Source of the DNA: Tabrizicola piscis
Lineage (GTDB): Bacteria; Pseudomonadota; Alphaproteobacteria; Rhodobacterales; Rhodobacteraceae
Direction of reading: 5' to 3'
DNA: 64,000 nt
Assembly (NCBI RefSeq): GCF_003940805.1
Contig: NZ_CP034328.1
Span: forward strand, 3,472,001 to 3,536,000
Position numbers and translations under genes: made by a program. Below the pieces are notes generated by a model. It did no database searches. It was not told the DNA's origin and saw only the letters and a list, made by a program, of their open reading frames with translations. Shown here one piece after another: positions 9,682 through 18,655 of this stretch (the stretch's first letter is position 1; the number at the start of each line of letters is the position of its first letter).

Positions 9682-11052
9682 CTAACCCGGCACAACCTTG
9701 CCGGGGTTCATCATACCCAAGGGGTCCAGCGCCTGCTTCAGCGCGCCCATGACGGCCCAAGCCTCGCCATGTTCGGCGGCCATGTGGCCCAGCTTGCCAA
9801 AACCGATCCCATGTTCACCGGTGATCGTGCCACCCAGCCGCAAGGCGCGGTCGGCCATCCGGGCGGCAAGGGCCTTGGCGATGGCAACTTCACCCGGGTC
9901 GGCGGGGTTGACCATCAGGATCGCGTGGAAATTGCCATCGCCGACATGGCCAAGGATCGGTCCGGGGATGCCCGAGGTGGCGATGTCCGCCCGCGTCTCC
10001 CCAACCGCCTGCGACAGGCGCGAGATCGGCACACAGACATCCGTCACCACCGCCTTCGCCCCGGGGCGCGAGGCAAGGATCGCGCGATAGGCGCTGTGCC
10101 GCGCGGCCCACAGGCGGCTGCGGTCCTCCTGACGTTCGGCCCATTGCAGGCCTTCGGCCCCAAAGCCTTCGGCGATGTCACGGAAGCGGCGGGTGTCTTC
10201 GGCCACGCCTTCCGGGTGTCCGTGGAATTCGACCAGCAGCTGCGGGGCTGGGGGCAGGCTCAGGCCGGAAAACGCATTGCAGGCCAGCACCGTTTCCACA
10301 TCCAGAAACTCGATCCGCGCCGGCACCAACCCCATCTGCATGGTTGCCATCACGCAATCCACGGCTTGACCCACGCCCGGAAAGGCCGCGACGGCCGTCA
10401 TCACCGTCTCGGGCTGGCCATGCAGGCGCAGGGTCAGTTCGGTGATCAGGCCCAGGGTCCCCTCGGACCCGACCATCAGCGCCGTCAGATCATATCCCGC
10501 CGCCGTTTTCGGCGCGCCGGTCCCGGTGCGGATCACCCGGCCATCGGCCAGCACCACCTCCAGCCCCCGGACATTGTCGCGCATCGTGCCATAGCGCACT
10601 GCCGTCGTGCCCGAGGCGCGTGTCGCCGCCATCCCGCCAAGGCTGGCATTCGCCCCGGGATCGACCGGAAACATCAGCCCCGTGGCGCGCAATTCGCGGT
10701 TCAGCGCCTCACGCGTGATGCCGGGCTGGACGCGGACCAGCCGGTCATCGGGCCGGACCTCCAGCACCGCCGCCATGTCGCGGAAATCCACCGCCACCCC
10801 CCCGGCAATGGCAAGCGCGTGGCCTTCCAGTGACGTCCCCGCCCCCCAGCCGATCAGCGGGACAAGGTGGCGCGACGACCAGACCGCCAGCGCTGCGACC
10901 TCAGCGGTCGATGCGGGGAAGATCACGGCATCGGGCACCCCAGCGGCCACAAGGCTTTCGCTTTGCCCATGCTCTGCCAGCACCGCCGGCGAAACCGACA
11001 GCCGCCCCGCAAAAACGGCGCGCAATTCGGCAAGGGCGGGATCGGTCAGCAT
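9682..11052 (-). CDS. FAD-binding 2-hydroxyacid (D-lactate/glycolate-type) dehydrogenase
   Basis: The protein belongs to the VAO/GlcD family that oxidises 2-hydroxyacids with FAD. Its 456 residues comprise an N-terminal FAD-binding domain (IGWGAGTSLEGHALA near 93; GANASLGGMAATRASGT near 148; GYDLTALMVGSEGTLGLIT near 201) and a C-terminal FAD-oxidase domain ending in GEHGIGFGKLGHM and ALDPLGMMNPGK. These are typical of D-lactate dehydrogenase (cytochrome) and GlcD. The substrate cannot be fixed from sequence; D-lactate is most likely. A promoter six bases upstream of the ATG suggests a leaderless message. The final codons contain an inverted repeat (9686-9692/9699-9705). Confidence 0.88.
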   Translation of the reverse strand: MLTDPALAELRAVFAGRLSVSPAVLAEHGQSESLVAAGVPDAVIFPASTAEVAALAVWSSRHLVPLIGWGAGTSLEGHALAIAGGVAVDFRDMAAVLEVRPDDRLVRVQPGITREALNRELRATGLMFPVDPGANASLGGMAATRASGTTAVRYGTMRDNVRGLEVVLADGRVIRTGTGAPKTAAGYDLTALMVGSEGTLGLITELTLRLHGQPETVMTAVAAFPGVGQAVDCVMATMQMGLVPARIEFLDVETVLACNAFSGLSLPPAPQLLVEFHGHPEGVAEDTRRFRDIAEGFGAEGLQWAERQEDRSRLWAARHSAYRAILASRPGAKAVVTDVCVPISRLSQAVGETRADIATSGIPGPILGHVGDGNFHAILMVNPADPGEVAIAKALAARMADRALRLGGTITGEHGIGFGKLGHMAAEHGEAWAVMGALKQALDPLGMMNPGKVVPG

Positions 11053-11058
11053 GGGCCG

Positions 11059-11087
11059 ACCCTAGCCTGCCTGCACCGCAGCGCCAA
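11059..11087 (-). promoter_or_regulatory. Candidate promoter of the FAD-linked dehydrogenase (possibly leaderless)
   Basis: On the minus strand TTGGCG (11082-11087) and TAGGGT (11059-11064) are 17 bases apart. Only six bases separate the -10 box from the ATG at 11052, so transcription would start at or next to the start codon. No Shine-Dalgarno sequence is possible in that space. Confidence 0.4.
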
Positions 11088-11152
11088 GGGGTGGCCCTTT
11101 GCACTGCCTTGCGCTAAGAGGCGGACATTCGCACCCACCGGGGGAGTCGCCC

Positions 11153-11821
11153 ATGAAAGCCGCCGTCATCACCTTCCCGGGGTCCAACTGCGACCGTGAC
11201 CTTGCCACCGCCTTTGAGGGCGCGGGCTTCGACGTCACCCGCGTCTGGCACAAGGACACCGACCTGCCGCGCGGCGTCGATGTGGTCGGCGTTCCGGGCG
11301 GGTTTTCCTTCGGGGATTACCTGCGCTGCGGCGCCATCGCCGCGCAATCGCCGATCAGCACCGCCATCCGCGCCCATGCCGAGGCGGGGGGCTATGTCCT
11401 TGGCATCTGCAACGGTTTTCAGGTCCTGACCGAAATGGGCCTGCTGCCCGGTGCCCTGATGCGCAACGCGGGCCTCAAGTTCGTCTGCAAGACCGTCACG
11501 CTGCGGGTGGCCAGCACCGACACGGCCTATACCTCGGCCTATGTGCTGGGCCAGAAGATTCAGGTTCCGATCGCGCATCATGACGGAAACTACACGATCG
11601 ACGCCGATGGGCTTGACCGTCTGCAAGGCGATGACCGCATCGCCTTCACCTATTGCGACAACCCGAATGGCAGCATGGCCGACATCGCCGGGGTCCTGTC
11701 CGAGAACCGCCGCGTGCTGGGGATGATGCCCCATCCCGAACGCGCCACCGAGGCGACTTTGGGCGGCGATGACGGGCGCGCGCTCTTTGCTGCGCTGATG
11801 GGCGGGATGGCGCTGGCCTGA
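11153..11821 (+). CDS. purQ: Phosphoribosylformylglycinamidine synthase, glutaminase subunit PurQ
   Basis: PurQ is the class I glutamine amidotransferase subunit that feeds ammonia to PurL in the fourth step of purine synthesis, in a complex with PurS. The 222 residues show the nucleophile Cys86 in GICNGFQ and the catalytic His194/Glu196 in MMPHPERA, with [15 protein letters not shown] forming the oxyanion region. GGGGGAG precedes the chosen ATG. Its partners purS and purC lie about 17 kb away on the other strand, and purL is not in this window. Confidence 0.97.
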   Translation: MKAAVITFPGSNCDRDLATAFEGAGFDVTRVWHKDTDLPRGVDVVGVPGGFSFGDYLRCGAIAAQSPISTAIRAHAEAGGYVLGICNGFQVLTEMGLLPGALMRNAGLKFVCKTVTLRVASTDTAYTSAYVLGQKIQVPIAHHDGNYTIDADGLDRLQGDDRIAFTYCDNPNGSMADIAGVLSENRRVLGMMPHPERATEATLGGDDGRALFAALMGGMALA

Positions 11822-11868
11822 CGCCCCCCCGCTTGAGACGCGATCAGCCCGGCCCTACTCTGCCGGCC

Positions 11869-13629
11869 ATGTCCAGCGCTGACCAATCCATGTCTCCAAC
11901 CACGGCCCAGGGTCTGCCCTGGCGCGTCAAGCTTGCCGTTGGCCTGCTGGTGATTCTGGCCGTCGTGGTTGTGCTGGTGTCGAACCGCCTGCTGACCGAC
12001 CGCTACACCGCCGACACCCGCAACCGGGCCGAGCTGCGGCTGGCGCTCTACACCGGCAACCTGATGTCGGAACTGCAGCGGACATCGGTCGTGCCGCTGC
12101 TGCTCTCGCGCGACCCGGAACTGGTGATGGCCCTGCGCGACGGGAATTTTTCGTCCACCTCGGCAAAGCTGATCGCCCTGCAGGGGCAGATCGGCGTCGC
12201 TTCGATCCGGCTTCTGGCCAATGACGGGCGTGTGGTCGGGGCGACCAACCGCAACATTCTGGGCACCAACAACCGCAACGACACCTATTTCGTCGATGCC
12301 CAACGCACGAACGAAACGATCTTCACCGCCGTAAAGCGTGATTCGGGCGGGTTCGATTTCGTCTATTCGCGGTCGGTCCAGGCCGATGCCCGCACTTTGG
12401 GTGTGATCGTCGTGTCCGTCGATCTGATGAAATACGAACGCGCGTGGTCCGGCCTGCAGGATGCGGTTCTGGTGACCGACAGTTCGGGCACGGTGATCCT
12501 TGCCACGGAATCACGCTGGCGCGGCCTTCTGGTTGATGAGGCGCTGGCGCTGCGCGATGCGCCCTCGGCCATTGCCCGTGCGCTGCGTGCCACGGCCGAC
12601 TGGGCGCAAGACCCGCCCGATGCCTATGTGCGCGGCGAAGCCGTGATGCGCACCGAGGCGCGGGTGCCTTTCCGGGGGTGGCGGATCCAGACCTTCACCG
12701 CCTACGGGTCGGTACGCGAACAGGTGAACGGGATTCTGGCGCTGCAGATCATGGGGTTCGCCATCCTGATGGCCATCACCTTCTACATCCTGTCGCGGCG
12801 GGCCTGGTCAAGATCGCTGTCTTTCCAGCGGGAATCTGCAGAACTGCGCGCCCTGAACGTCCGCCTCCAGCGCGAGATTGCGGAACGCGAAAAGGTCCAG
12901 AAAGACCTTGAGGTTGCAGAACTGACCTTGGCGCAGTCGTCAAAACTGGCCGCCCTGGGCGAGATGTCTGCCGCCGTCAGCCACGAGCTGAACCAGCCCC
13001 TTGCGGCGATGAAAACCTACCTTGCCGGCGCGCGTCTGCTGCTGCAGCGCAAGCGACCGGAAGAGGCGCTGTCCTCCTTCCAGCGGATCGACGACCTGAT
13101 CGAACGCATGGGGGCGATTACCCGGCAGCTGAAATCTTACGCCCGCAAGGGTGGCGAAGCCTTTGAAGAGGTGGACCTGCGCGCCTGCGTGTCATCGGCG
13201 CTTTCGATGATGGAACCCCAGTTGAAGGCCCGCGTCGTCAAGATCAGCCGGGGCCTGCCGCGCCAGCCGGTGATGGTATTGGCTGACCGTATCCGGCTGG
13301 AACAGGTGATCATCAACCTCCTCCGCAACGCTTTGGATGCGACCAAGGACACCCGCACGCCGCAGATCGATATCCTGCTGTCGGCAGGTGAAACCGCGAC
13401 GCTCAGCGTGCGGGACAATGGCCACGGGATCACCGATCTCGAGAACCTATTCGAACCCTTCTACACCACCAAGAAACCCGGCGAAGGGGTGGGGCTCGGC
13501 CTCGCCATCTCCTCGGGCATCGTCACCGATCTGGGTGGCAGACTGACCGCGCGGAACGGCGATGGCGGCGGGGCGGTGTTCGAGATGCAATTGCCGATCC
13601 TCGGCAACAAACAGGAAGCAGCAGAATGA
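11869..13629 (+). CDS. dctB: C4-dicarboxylate-sensing histidine kinase DctB
   Basis: DctB is a membrane sensor kinase for succinate, malate and fumarate. The 586 residues show a first membrane helix (about 23-43, KLAVGLLVILAVVVVLV), a periplasmic Cache-type sensor (about 45-290, including NNRNDTYFVDA and FDFVYSRSVQ), a second helix (ILALQIMGFAILMAITFYIL), a short coiled coil, then HisKA with His372 in AVSHELNQPLAAMKTYLAGA, and HATPase_c motifs (NLLRNALDA, DNGHGI, GVGLGLAIS). ATG 11869 is chosen over the upstream TTG. Only ten bases separate it from dctD. The dctPQM transporter it would be expected to control is not in this window. Confidence 0.9.
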   Translation: MSSADQSMSPTTAQGLPWRVKLAVGLLVILAVVVVLVSNRLLTDRYTADTRNRAELRLALYTGNLMSELQRTSVVPLLLSRDPELVMALRDGNFSSTSAKLIALQGQIGVASIRLLANDGRVVGATNRNILGTNNRNDTYFVDAQRTNETIFTAVKRDSGGFDFVYSRSVQADARTLGVIVVSVDLMKYERAWSGLQDAVLVTDSSGTVILATESRWRGLLVDEALALRDAPSAIARALRATADWAQDPPDAYVRGEAVMRTEARVPFRGWRIQTFTAYGSVREQVNGILALQIMGFAILMAITFYILSRRAWSRSLSFQRESAELRALNVRLQREIAEREKVQKDLEVAELTLAQSSKLAALGEMSAAVSHELNQPLAAMKTYLAGARLLLQRKRPEEALSSFQRIDDLIERMGAITRQLKSYARKGGEAFEEVDLRACVSSALSMMEPQLKARVVKISRGLPRQPVMVLADRIRLEQVIINLLRNALDATKDTRTPQIDILLSAGETATLSVRDNGHGITDLENLFEPFYTTKKPGEGVGLGLAISSGIVTDLGGRLTARNGDGGGAVFEMQLPILGNKQEAAE

Positions 13630-13639
13630 TGAGGTCCCA

Positions 13640-15046
13640 ATGGCCCGCGCAATGAAAGTGGCGATCGTCGATGACGAGGCCGACATGCGGCAGTCGATCA
13701 GCCAGTGGCTGGCCCTGTCCGGCTTTGACACCGAAACCTACGCCAGCGCCGAAGAGGCGCTGAAGGTCATCGGCCCGGATTTCCAGGGGGTCGTGGTCAG
13801 CGACATCAAGATGCCCGGGATGGACGGAATGGCGTTCCTCAAGCGGCTGATGGGGCAGGACAGCGGCCTGCCCGTGATCATGATCACCGGCCACGGCGAC
13901 GTGCCCATGGCGGTCGAGGCGATGCGGGTGGGCGCGTTCGATTTTCTGGAAAAGCCCTTCAACCCGGACCGGATGACCGAACTCGCCAAGCGCGCCACCC
14001 AGTCGCGGCGGATGACGCTGGACAACCGGGCCCTGCGCAAGGAGCTGTCGGACGGGTCCACGATCATCAAGAAGCTGATCGGGTCCTCCCCCGCGATGGA
14101 CCGGCTGCGCGAGGATATCCTTGATCTGGGGCAGGCCGACAGCCACGTCCTGATCGACGGTGAGACGGGGACCGGCAAGACCCTTGTCGCCCATGCGCTG
14201 CATGCCGTGGGGCCGCGGGCGTCGAAGAAGTTCGTCGCCATCTCCTGCGCCGCTTGGGGCGAGGACCAGCTTGCCGCGCGGCTGTTCGGCCCGGCCGAAG
14301 ACGGGGCGCCGCCGCTGATCGAGGAAGCCCGGGGCGGCACCTTGTGCCTTGAGGATATCGAGGCGCTGAGCCACCCGCTTCAGTCGCGGCTGCTGACGGT
14401 CATCAACGATCAGGGTACCCCTCCGGAAACCCGGATCATCGCGATCTGCAACCAGCATGCGCCCGACACCACGCTTGAGGCGGTGCTGCGGCCGGATCTG
14501 TTCTACCGGCTGGGGGCGATGACGATCCTGTTGCCGCCCTTGCGGACGCGGGGAGAGGATATCCTGCAGCTGTTCACCCGCCTGTCGGAACAGTTCGCCG
14601 AGGAATACGGCTGCGATGCCCCGCAGGTGACGGCGCAGGAAGCTGCACAGCTGCTGCAGGCGCCGTGGCCGGGGAACGTGCGGCAGCTGGTCAACATCGC
14701 GGAGCGGGCGGTGTTGCAGAACCGGCGGGGGTCGGGGTCGATTGCCTCGCTCCTCATGGCCGACAACGAGGCGGCGGGGCCGGCGCTGACGACCGAGGGC
14801 AAGCCGCTCAAGGACTATGTCGAAGCCTTCGAGCGGATGCTGATCGACAATACGATGCGGCGGCACAAGGGGTCGATCGTGGCGGTGATGGAAGAGCTTT
14901 GCCTGCCGCGCCGGACCCTGAACGAGAAGATGGCCAAGTATGGGCTGACCCGGGGGACTATGTCTGACAGGGGCTGTCCCGGGCAGGGACAGCTGGCCCG
15001 CCCAAGAAAATCAAGAGCTTACAGGCTCGAATCAACCATTCGTTAA
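13640..15046 (+). CDS. dctD: C4-dicarboxylate response regulator DctD-like, GAFTGA-less, with shifted 3' end
   Basis: This is the response regulator partner of DctB: a receiver domain with phosphoacceptor Asp55 (SDIKMPGMDG), an AAA+ domain with Walker A GETGTGKT near 172, and a Fis-like C-terminal helix-turn-helix (LCLPRRTLNEKMAKYGL). Walker B is weakened (TLCLEDIEAL). The sigma-54-contacting GAFTGA loop is missing: the chain runs from LFGPAEDGAPP straight to IEEARGGT. As read, the frame gives 468 residues, the last ~26 unlike DctD. If the G-run at 14952-14956 had one more G, the protein would end GLTRGDYV at a TGA at 14965-14967 (442 residues), just before a hairpin. Confidence 0.85.
   Translation: MARAMKVAIVDDEADMRQSISQWLALSGFDTETYASAEEALKVIGPDFQGVVVSDIKMPGMDGMAFLKRLMGQDSGLPVIMITGHGDVPMAVEAMRVGAFDFLEKPFNPDRMTELAKRATQSRRMTLDNRALRKELSDGSTIIKKLIGSSPAMDRLREDILDLGQADSHVLIDGETGTGKTLVAHALHAVGPRASKKFVAISCAAWGEDQLAARLFGPAEDGAPPLIEEARGGTLCLEDIEALSHPLQSRLLTVINDQGTPPETRIIAICNQHAPDTTLEAVLRPDLFYRLGAMTILLPPLRTRGEDILQLFTRLSEQFAEEYGCDAPQVTAQEAAQLLQAPWPGNVRQLVNIAERAVLQNRRGSGSIASLLMADNEAAGPALTTEGKPLKDYVEAFERMLIDNTMRRHKGSIVAVMEELCLPRRTLNEKMAKYGLTRGTMSDRGCPGQGQLARPRKSRAYRLESTIR
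14973..14993 (+). terminator. Hairpin downstream of the expected dctD stop
   Basis: GCTGTCCC (14973-14980) pairs with GGGACAGC (14986-14993) around a five-base loop. It begins six bases after the TGA that would end dctD in the shifted frame. It has no T-run, so termination would be weak. Its position supports 14967 as the original end of the gene. Confidence 0.5.
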
Positions 15047-15552
15047 CTTTTGCCCCAGCAGGCGGGCAGGCCGGGCGAGCCTGACCTTGCCCGTCGCGGG
15101 AGCGGGCGCAGGGGCCGGGTCTGACCGCGGTGCGAGATACCGGACCCGGTGCCGGGCGCTGCCCGACGAAAGGCCATTGTCATTTCGTCCGCTTTCCCGT
15201 TAGGGTCACGGTACGCGGGGGCTGTGCTTTCGCGCAGGAATTCTTTGCCGTGCAGGACTGGCACCCGATGCGTGCCGCCGACAGGGCAATCGGATCGGCC
15301 GCAAGGCTGTGGCATTTCCCGCTAAGTCATTGACGATGCGGGATTTAACAGGTGGATGGCCGAAGGGCTGTCCGAAGTGAAACGCGATGACGTGTGCGAC
15401 ATTGGCAAAGACTGGCGAGGGGTGCCCACCGGGCACGGCCCGCCGCTTTGAGTTGCGCAGGTTCGCCCGAACAAGCCGCCTTTTCCCTGTCAATCCGCCG
15501 CCCGGGCCATCCCCGGGCGGAGCTTTTGGCAGGCCGGGCGCATTGGAACATC
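15047..15552 (+). promoter_or_regulatory. Long 5' leader of the RNase E gene with attenuator-like hairpin
   Basis: This 506-base stretch has no convincing gene. A possible promoter is TTGTCA (15177-15182), 17 bases, TTAGGG (15200-15205), giving a leader of about 340 bases. Near its end, CCGCCCGGG (15498-15506) pairs with CCCGGGCGG (15512-15520) and is followed by AGCTTTT, much like an intrinsic terminator, 28 bases before the start codon. Known rne genes have long structured leaders through which RNase E controls its own message; that parallel is inferred. No strong Shine-Dalgarno sequence precedes the ATG. Confidence 0.5.
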
Positions 15553-18306
15553 ATGGCCAAAAAGATGCTGATCGACGCCACCCATGCCGAGGAAACTCGG
15601 GTTGTGGTGGTGGATGGAAACAAGGTTGAAGAGTTCGACTTCGAGACCGTCAACAAACGCCAACTTGCCGGAAACATATACCTTGCCAAAGTAACCCGGG
15701 TGGAGCCTTCGCTTCAGGCGGCCTTTGTCGAATATGGCGGCAACCGGCACGGATTTCTGGCCTTTGCCGAAATTCACCCCGATTATTACCAGATCCCGGT
15801 CGCCGACCGTAAGGCGCTGATCGAGGAAGAGCGCCAGCTGGCGCGCGCCGAAGAGGAAGAAGACAACCGTCGGACCCGTCGCCGCCCCGCGCGGTCGCAA
15901 GAGCGGGCCGAAAAGGTCAAGACCTCGGATGCCGTCACAGAAGGCCCGACGGGCATGGACGTGGTCGATCTGGACGATGACGAGGGCGATGTGCCCGTTG
16001 TCGCTGCCGCCGCCGCGCCCGAAGCCGCGCCGAGCCATGACCATGATCACGATCATGCGCACGATCATGACCAGGACCGCAACGCCGCACCTTCTGAAGA
16101 AGCAAGCGAGGGCGAGCGTCCCTATCGCGCTATGGACCACGCCAGCGAGACGGATGACGAGATCGAATCCATCGCCGAAGAGGACGTGTCCGAAGAAATC
16201 GCCGCACCGCGCCGCACACCGCGCGCCCGGCGCTACAAGATTCAGGAAGTCGTCAAGGTCCGGCAGATCATGCTGGTGCAGGTCGTCAAGGAAGAACGCG
16301 GCAACAAGGGCGCTGCGCTGACCACCTATCTGTCGCTTGCCGGTCGCTACTGCGTTCTGATGCCGAACACCGCGCGGGGCGGCGGGATTTCCCGCAAGAT
16401 CACGCAGGCGGCTGACCGGAAGAAGCTGAAAGAGATCGCGCAAGAGATCGAGGTGCCGGAAGGTGCCGGGCTGATCATCCGTACGGCGGGTGCCAAGCGG
16501 ACCAAGCCCGAGATCAAGCGCGACTATGAATATCTGATGCGCCTTTGGGAACAGATCCGCGAGTTGACGCTGAAATCCATCGCGCCCGCCAAGATCTATG
16601 AGGAAGGCGACCTGATCAAACGGTCGATCCGCGATCTTTACAGCCGCGAGATTGACGAGGTGATCGTCGAAGGCGAGGGCGGCTATCGCACCGCCAAGGA
16701 CTTCATGCGGATGATCATGCCAAGCCACGCCAAGCAGGTGGTGCGTCATGCCGACCCGGTGCCGTTGTTCGCGAAGTATCAGGTCGAAAGCTATCTGGGC
16801 GGGATGTTCAACCCGGTCGTCCAGCTGAAATCCGGTGGTTACATCGTGATTGGCGTGACCGAGGCGCTGGTGGCGATCGACGTGAACTCTGGCCGGGCCA
16901 CGAAGGAAGGGTCGATTGAGGAAACCGCTCTCAAGACCAACCTTGAGGCGTCGGATGAGGTGGCACGGCAGTTGCGCTTGCGCGACCTTGCCGGGCTGAT
17001 CGTCATCGACTTTATCGACATGGAAGAGCGCAAGAACAACGCTGCGGTCGAGAAGCGGTTGAAAGACAAGCTGAAAACCGACCGCGCGCGGATTCAGGTC
17101 GGCCGGATTTCCGGCTTTGGCCTGATGGAGATGAGCCGTCAGCGTTTGCGTCCGGGGATGCTGGAAAGCACCACGCAGCCTTGCCCGCATTGCCATGGCA
17201 CGGGGTTGATCCGGTCTGACGACAGCATGGCGCTGCAGGTCCTGCGCGCGCTGGAGGAAGAAGGCACGCGGAAGCGGTCGAAAGAGGTGCTGCTGAAGGC
17301 GCCGATTGGCATCGTGAACTATCTGATCAACGGCAAGCGCGAACATATCGCGCTGATCGAGGCGCGCTATGGGATGAGCGTGCGGATCGAGGCGGACCCG
17401 ATGCTGGTCAGCCCCGATTACAGCATTGAGAAGTTCAAAACGGCGCTGCGCGTTGTGCCGGAGACTCCGGTCATTTCCGGCCATGCCGGGCTGATGGGCG
17501 CGGCGGTGGACGAGGATGAGGATGAAGATCTGGTCGATGACCTGATCGAAGAGGAAGCGGCCGAGGGTGTCGAAGCAGCCGAGCCGGTGGCACGGGCTGC
17601 GGCGGCTGAGGGCGACAATGGTGCCCCCGGGAAGAAAAAGCGCCGTCGGCGTCGGCGTCGGCGCGGCGGCGCGCGGGATGGCGAGGCCGTGGCGAACGGT
17701 GCCGCGGGCGAGGATGACGGCGACGAGGACGGCGAAGGCGATGGCGACGGTGACGAGGCTGTCGTGACGGCCGAGCCGGTCGCTGAGGGTGAGGACAAGG
17801 CTGGGCCACGCAAGCGGACCCGCAAGCCGCGTGCCCGGAAGGGTGATGCTGCGCGCGTGGTTGAAGCGGCGCCTGAGGGTGTGGTGGAAACGGTGGCGGA
17901 GGCGGAGTCTGCGCCGGCTGAGGCGGCGGCGGTTGAGGCTGCTCCGGCAAAGCCTGCGGCGCGCAAGCGTGCGCCTCGTGGGAAGGCTGCTGTTACTGAA
18001 GCTGCACCTGAACCGGTTGCGGAAGCTGTGGCCGAACCTGTCGCGGAGGCTCCTGCCCCTGAGGCCGCTCCGGCCAAGCCTGCGCGTAGCCGGGCGCCAC
18101 GGGCCAAGGCGGCCGAGAAGGCGCCTGCCAAGGCGGTCGCGGAGCCAGTGGCTGAAGCGGTTGTTGAACCCGCCCCGGCCCTTGCCCCCGATCCGGGGAT
18201 GGAGCCGACGGTCGAGACCGTCGTGGCCGATCCTGCCGAAGGGGCGGCGGTCGCTGATGATCCGGCCAAGCCCAAGCGCAAGGGCTGGTGGTCGCTGGGG
18301 CGCTAA
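15553..18306 (+). CDS. rne: Ribonuclease E
   Basis: This is the RNase E/G family endoribonuclease that starts mRNA decay and processes stable RNA. The 917 residues contain an N-terminal S1 domain (begins MAKKMLIDATHAEETRV), the DNase I-like catalytic core with metal-binding Asp in VAIDVNSG and VIDFIDMEE, and the Zn-link CPHCHGTG (Cys544 and Cys547), which holds the dimer of dimers. Inside the S1 domain is a long acidic insert with a His-Asp run near 162-175. The C-terminal ~250 residues are low complexity, with an Arg-rich block (KKRRRRRRRRGG) and Ala/Pro/Glu repeats, probably the disordered degradosome scaffold. The stop overlaps the convergent tusA-like stop by four bases. Confidence 0.96.
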   Translation: MAKKMLIDATHAEETRVVVVDGNKVEEFDFETVNKRQLAGNIYLAKVTRVEPSLQAAFVEYGGNRHGFLAFAEIHPDYYQIPVADRKALIEEERQLARAEEEEDNRRTRRRPARSQERAEKVKTSDAVTEGPTGMDVVDLDDDEGDVPVVAAAAAPEAAPSHDHDHDHAHDHDQDRNAAPSEEASEGERPYRAMDHASETDDEIESIAEEDVSEEIAAPRRTPRARRYKIQEVVKVRQIMLVQVVKEERGNKGAALTTYLSLAGRYCVLMPNTARGGGISRKITQAADRKKLKEIAQEIEVPEGAGLIIRTAGAKRTKPEIKRDYEYLMRLWEQIRELTLKSIAPAKIYEEGDLIKRSIRDLYSREIDEVIVEGEGGYRTAKDFMRMIMPSHAKQVVRHADPVPLFAKYQVESYLGGMFNPVVQLKSGGYIVIGVTEALVAIDVNSGRATKEGSIEETALKTNLEASDEVARQLRLRDLAGLIVIDFIDMEERKNNAAVEKRLKDKLKTDRARIQVGRISGFGLMEMSRQRLRPGMLESTTQPCPHCHGTGLIRSDDSMALQVLRALEEEGTRKRSKEVLLKAPIGIVNYLINGKREHIALIEARYGMSVRIEADPMLVSPDYSIEKFKTALRVVPETPVISGHAGLMGAAVDEDEDEDLVDDLIEEEAAEGVEAAEPVARAAAAEGDNGAPGKKKRRRRRRRRGGARDGEAVANGAAGEDDGDEDGEGDGDGDEAVVTAEPVAEGEDKAGPRKRTRKPRARKGDAARVVEAAPEGVVETVAEAESAPAEAAAVEAAPAKPAARKRAPRGKAAVTEAAPEPVAEAVAEPVAEAPAPEAAPAKPARSRAPRAKAAEKAPAKAVAEPVAEAVVEPAPALAPDPGMEPTVETVVADPAEGAAVADDPAKPKRKGWWSLGR

Positions 18307-18542
18307 GCCCTGCGGATCAGGTGGAGGGTGACGGCACCCTCTGCCCGCGCGCCGAGGTAGGCATGGCCCGCCTCGGCGCAGAAATGCGGTAGGTCGATCA
18401 GCGCCATCGCATCGGTGGCCCGGATGCACAGCACCGTCCCGGGTGCCAGCGACAGCAGGCGTTTGCGCGCGCGTAGCACCGGCAGGGGGCACAGGAGCCC
18501 CTCGCAATCCACCATGTCATCCCAGTCGGCCATAGGGGCCAT
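18303..18542 (-). CDS. TusA-family sulfurtransferase
   Basis: A 79-residue SirA/TusA-like sulfur carrier. The family signature with the persulfide-forming Cys is seen as EGLLCPLPVLRARKRL (Cys18). Members pass sulfur to tRNA thiolation, molybdenum cofactor or sulfur oxidation pathways; which one applies here is unknown. It diverges from ccdA, which handles thiol electrons, a plausible but unproven link. An ATG 12 bases further in (MADWDD) is an alternative start. Its stop and that of rne overlap by four bases. Confidence 0.85.
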   Translation of the reverse strand: MAPMADWDDMVDCEGLLCPLPVLRARKRLLSLAPGTVLCIRATDAMALIDLPHFCAEAGHAYLGARAEGAVTLHLIRRA

Positions 18543-18655
18543 GTAGCGGCATGGGCGGTTGCGGGCAAGGTTACAGGCTGGCCACGGTGATGTGACGGGC
18601 TGTCTGGGTGACGCGGGGATGGAAAGCCGCTATCTGAGGCTGAAGGGGGCCCCGC

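Noticed and set aside
13523..14866. 447-codon open frame opposite dctD
   Set aside because: Composition-driven mirror of the response regulator; no motifs and no ribosome site.
15490..18507. Very long open frame (about 1005 codons) on the minus strand opposite RNase E
   Set aside because: Its protein is His/Arg/Gly-rich without any domain, a normal effect of high GC and codon bias opposite a real gene. The plus-strand RNase E frame has clear motifs.
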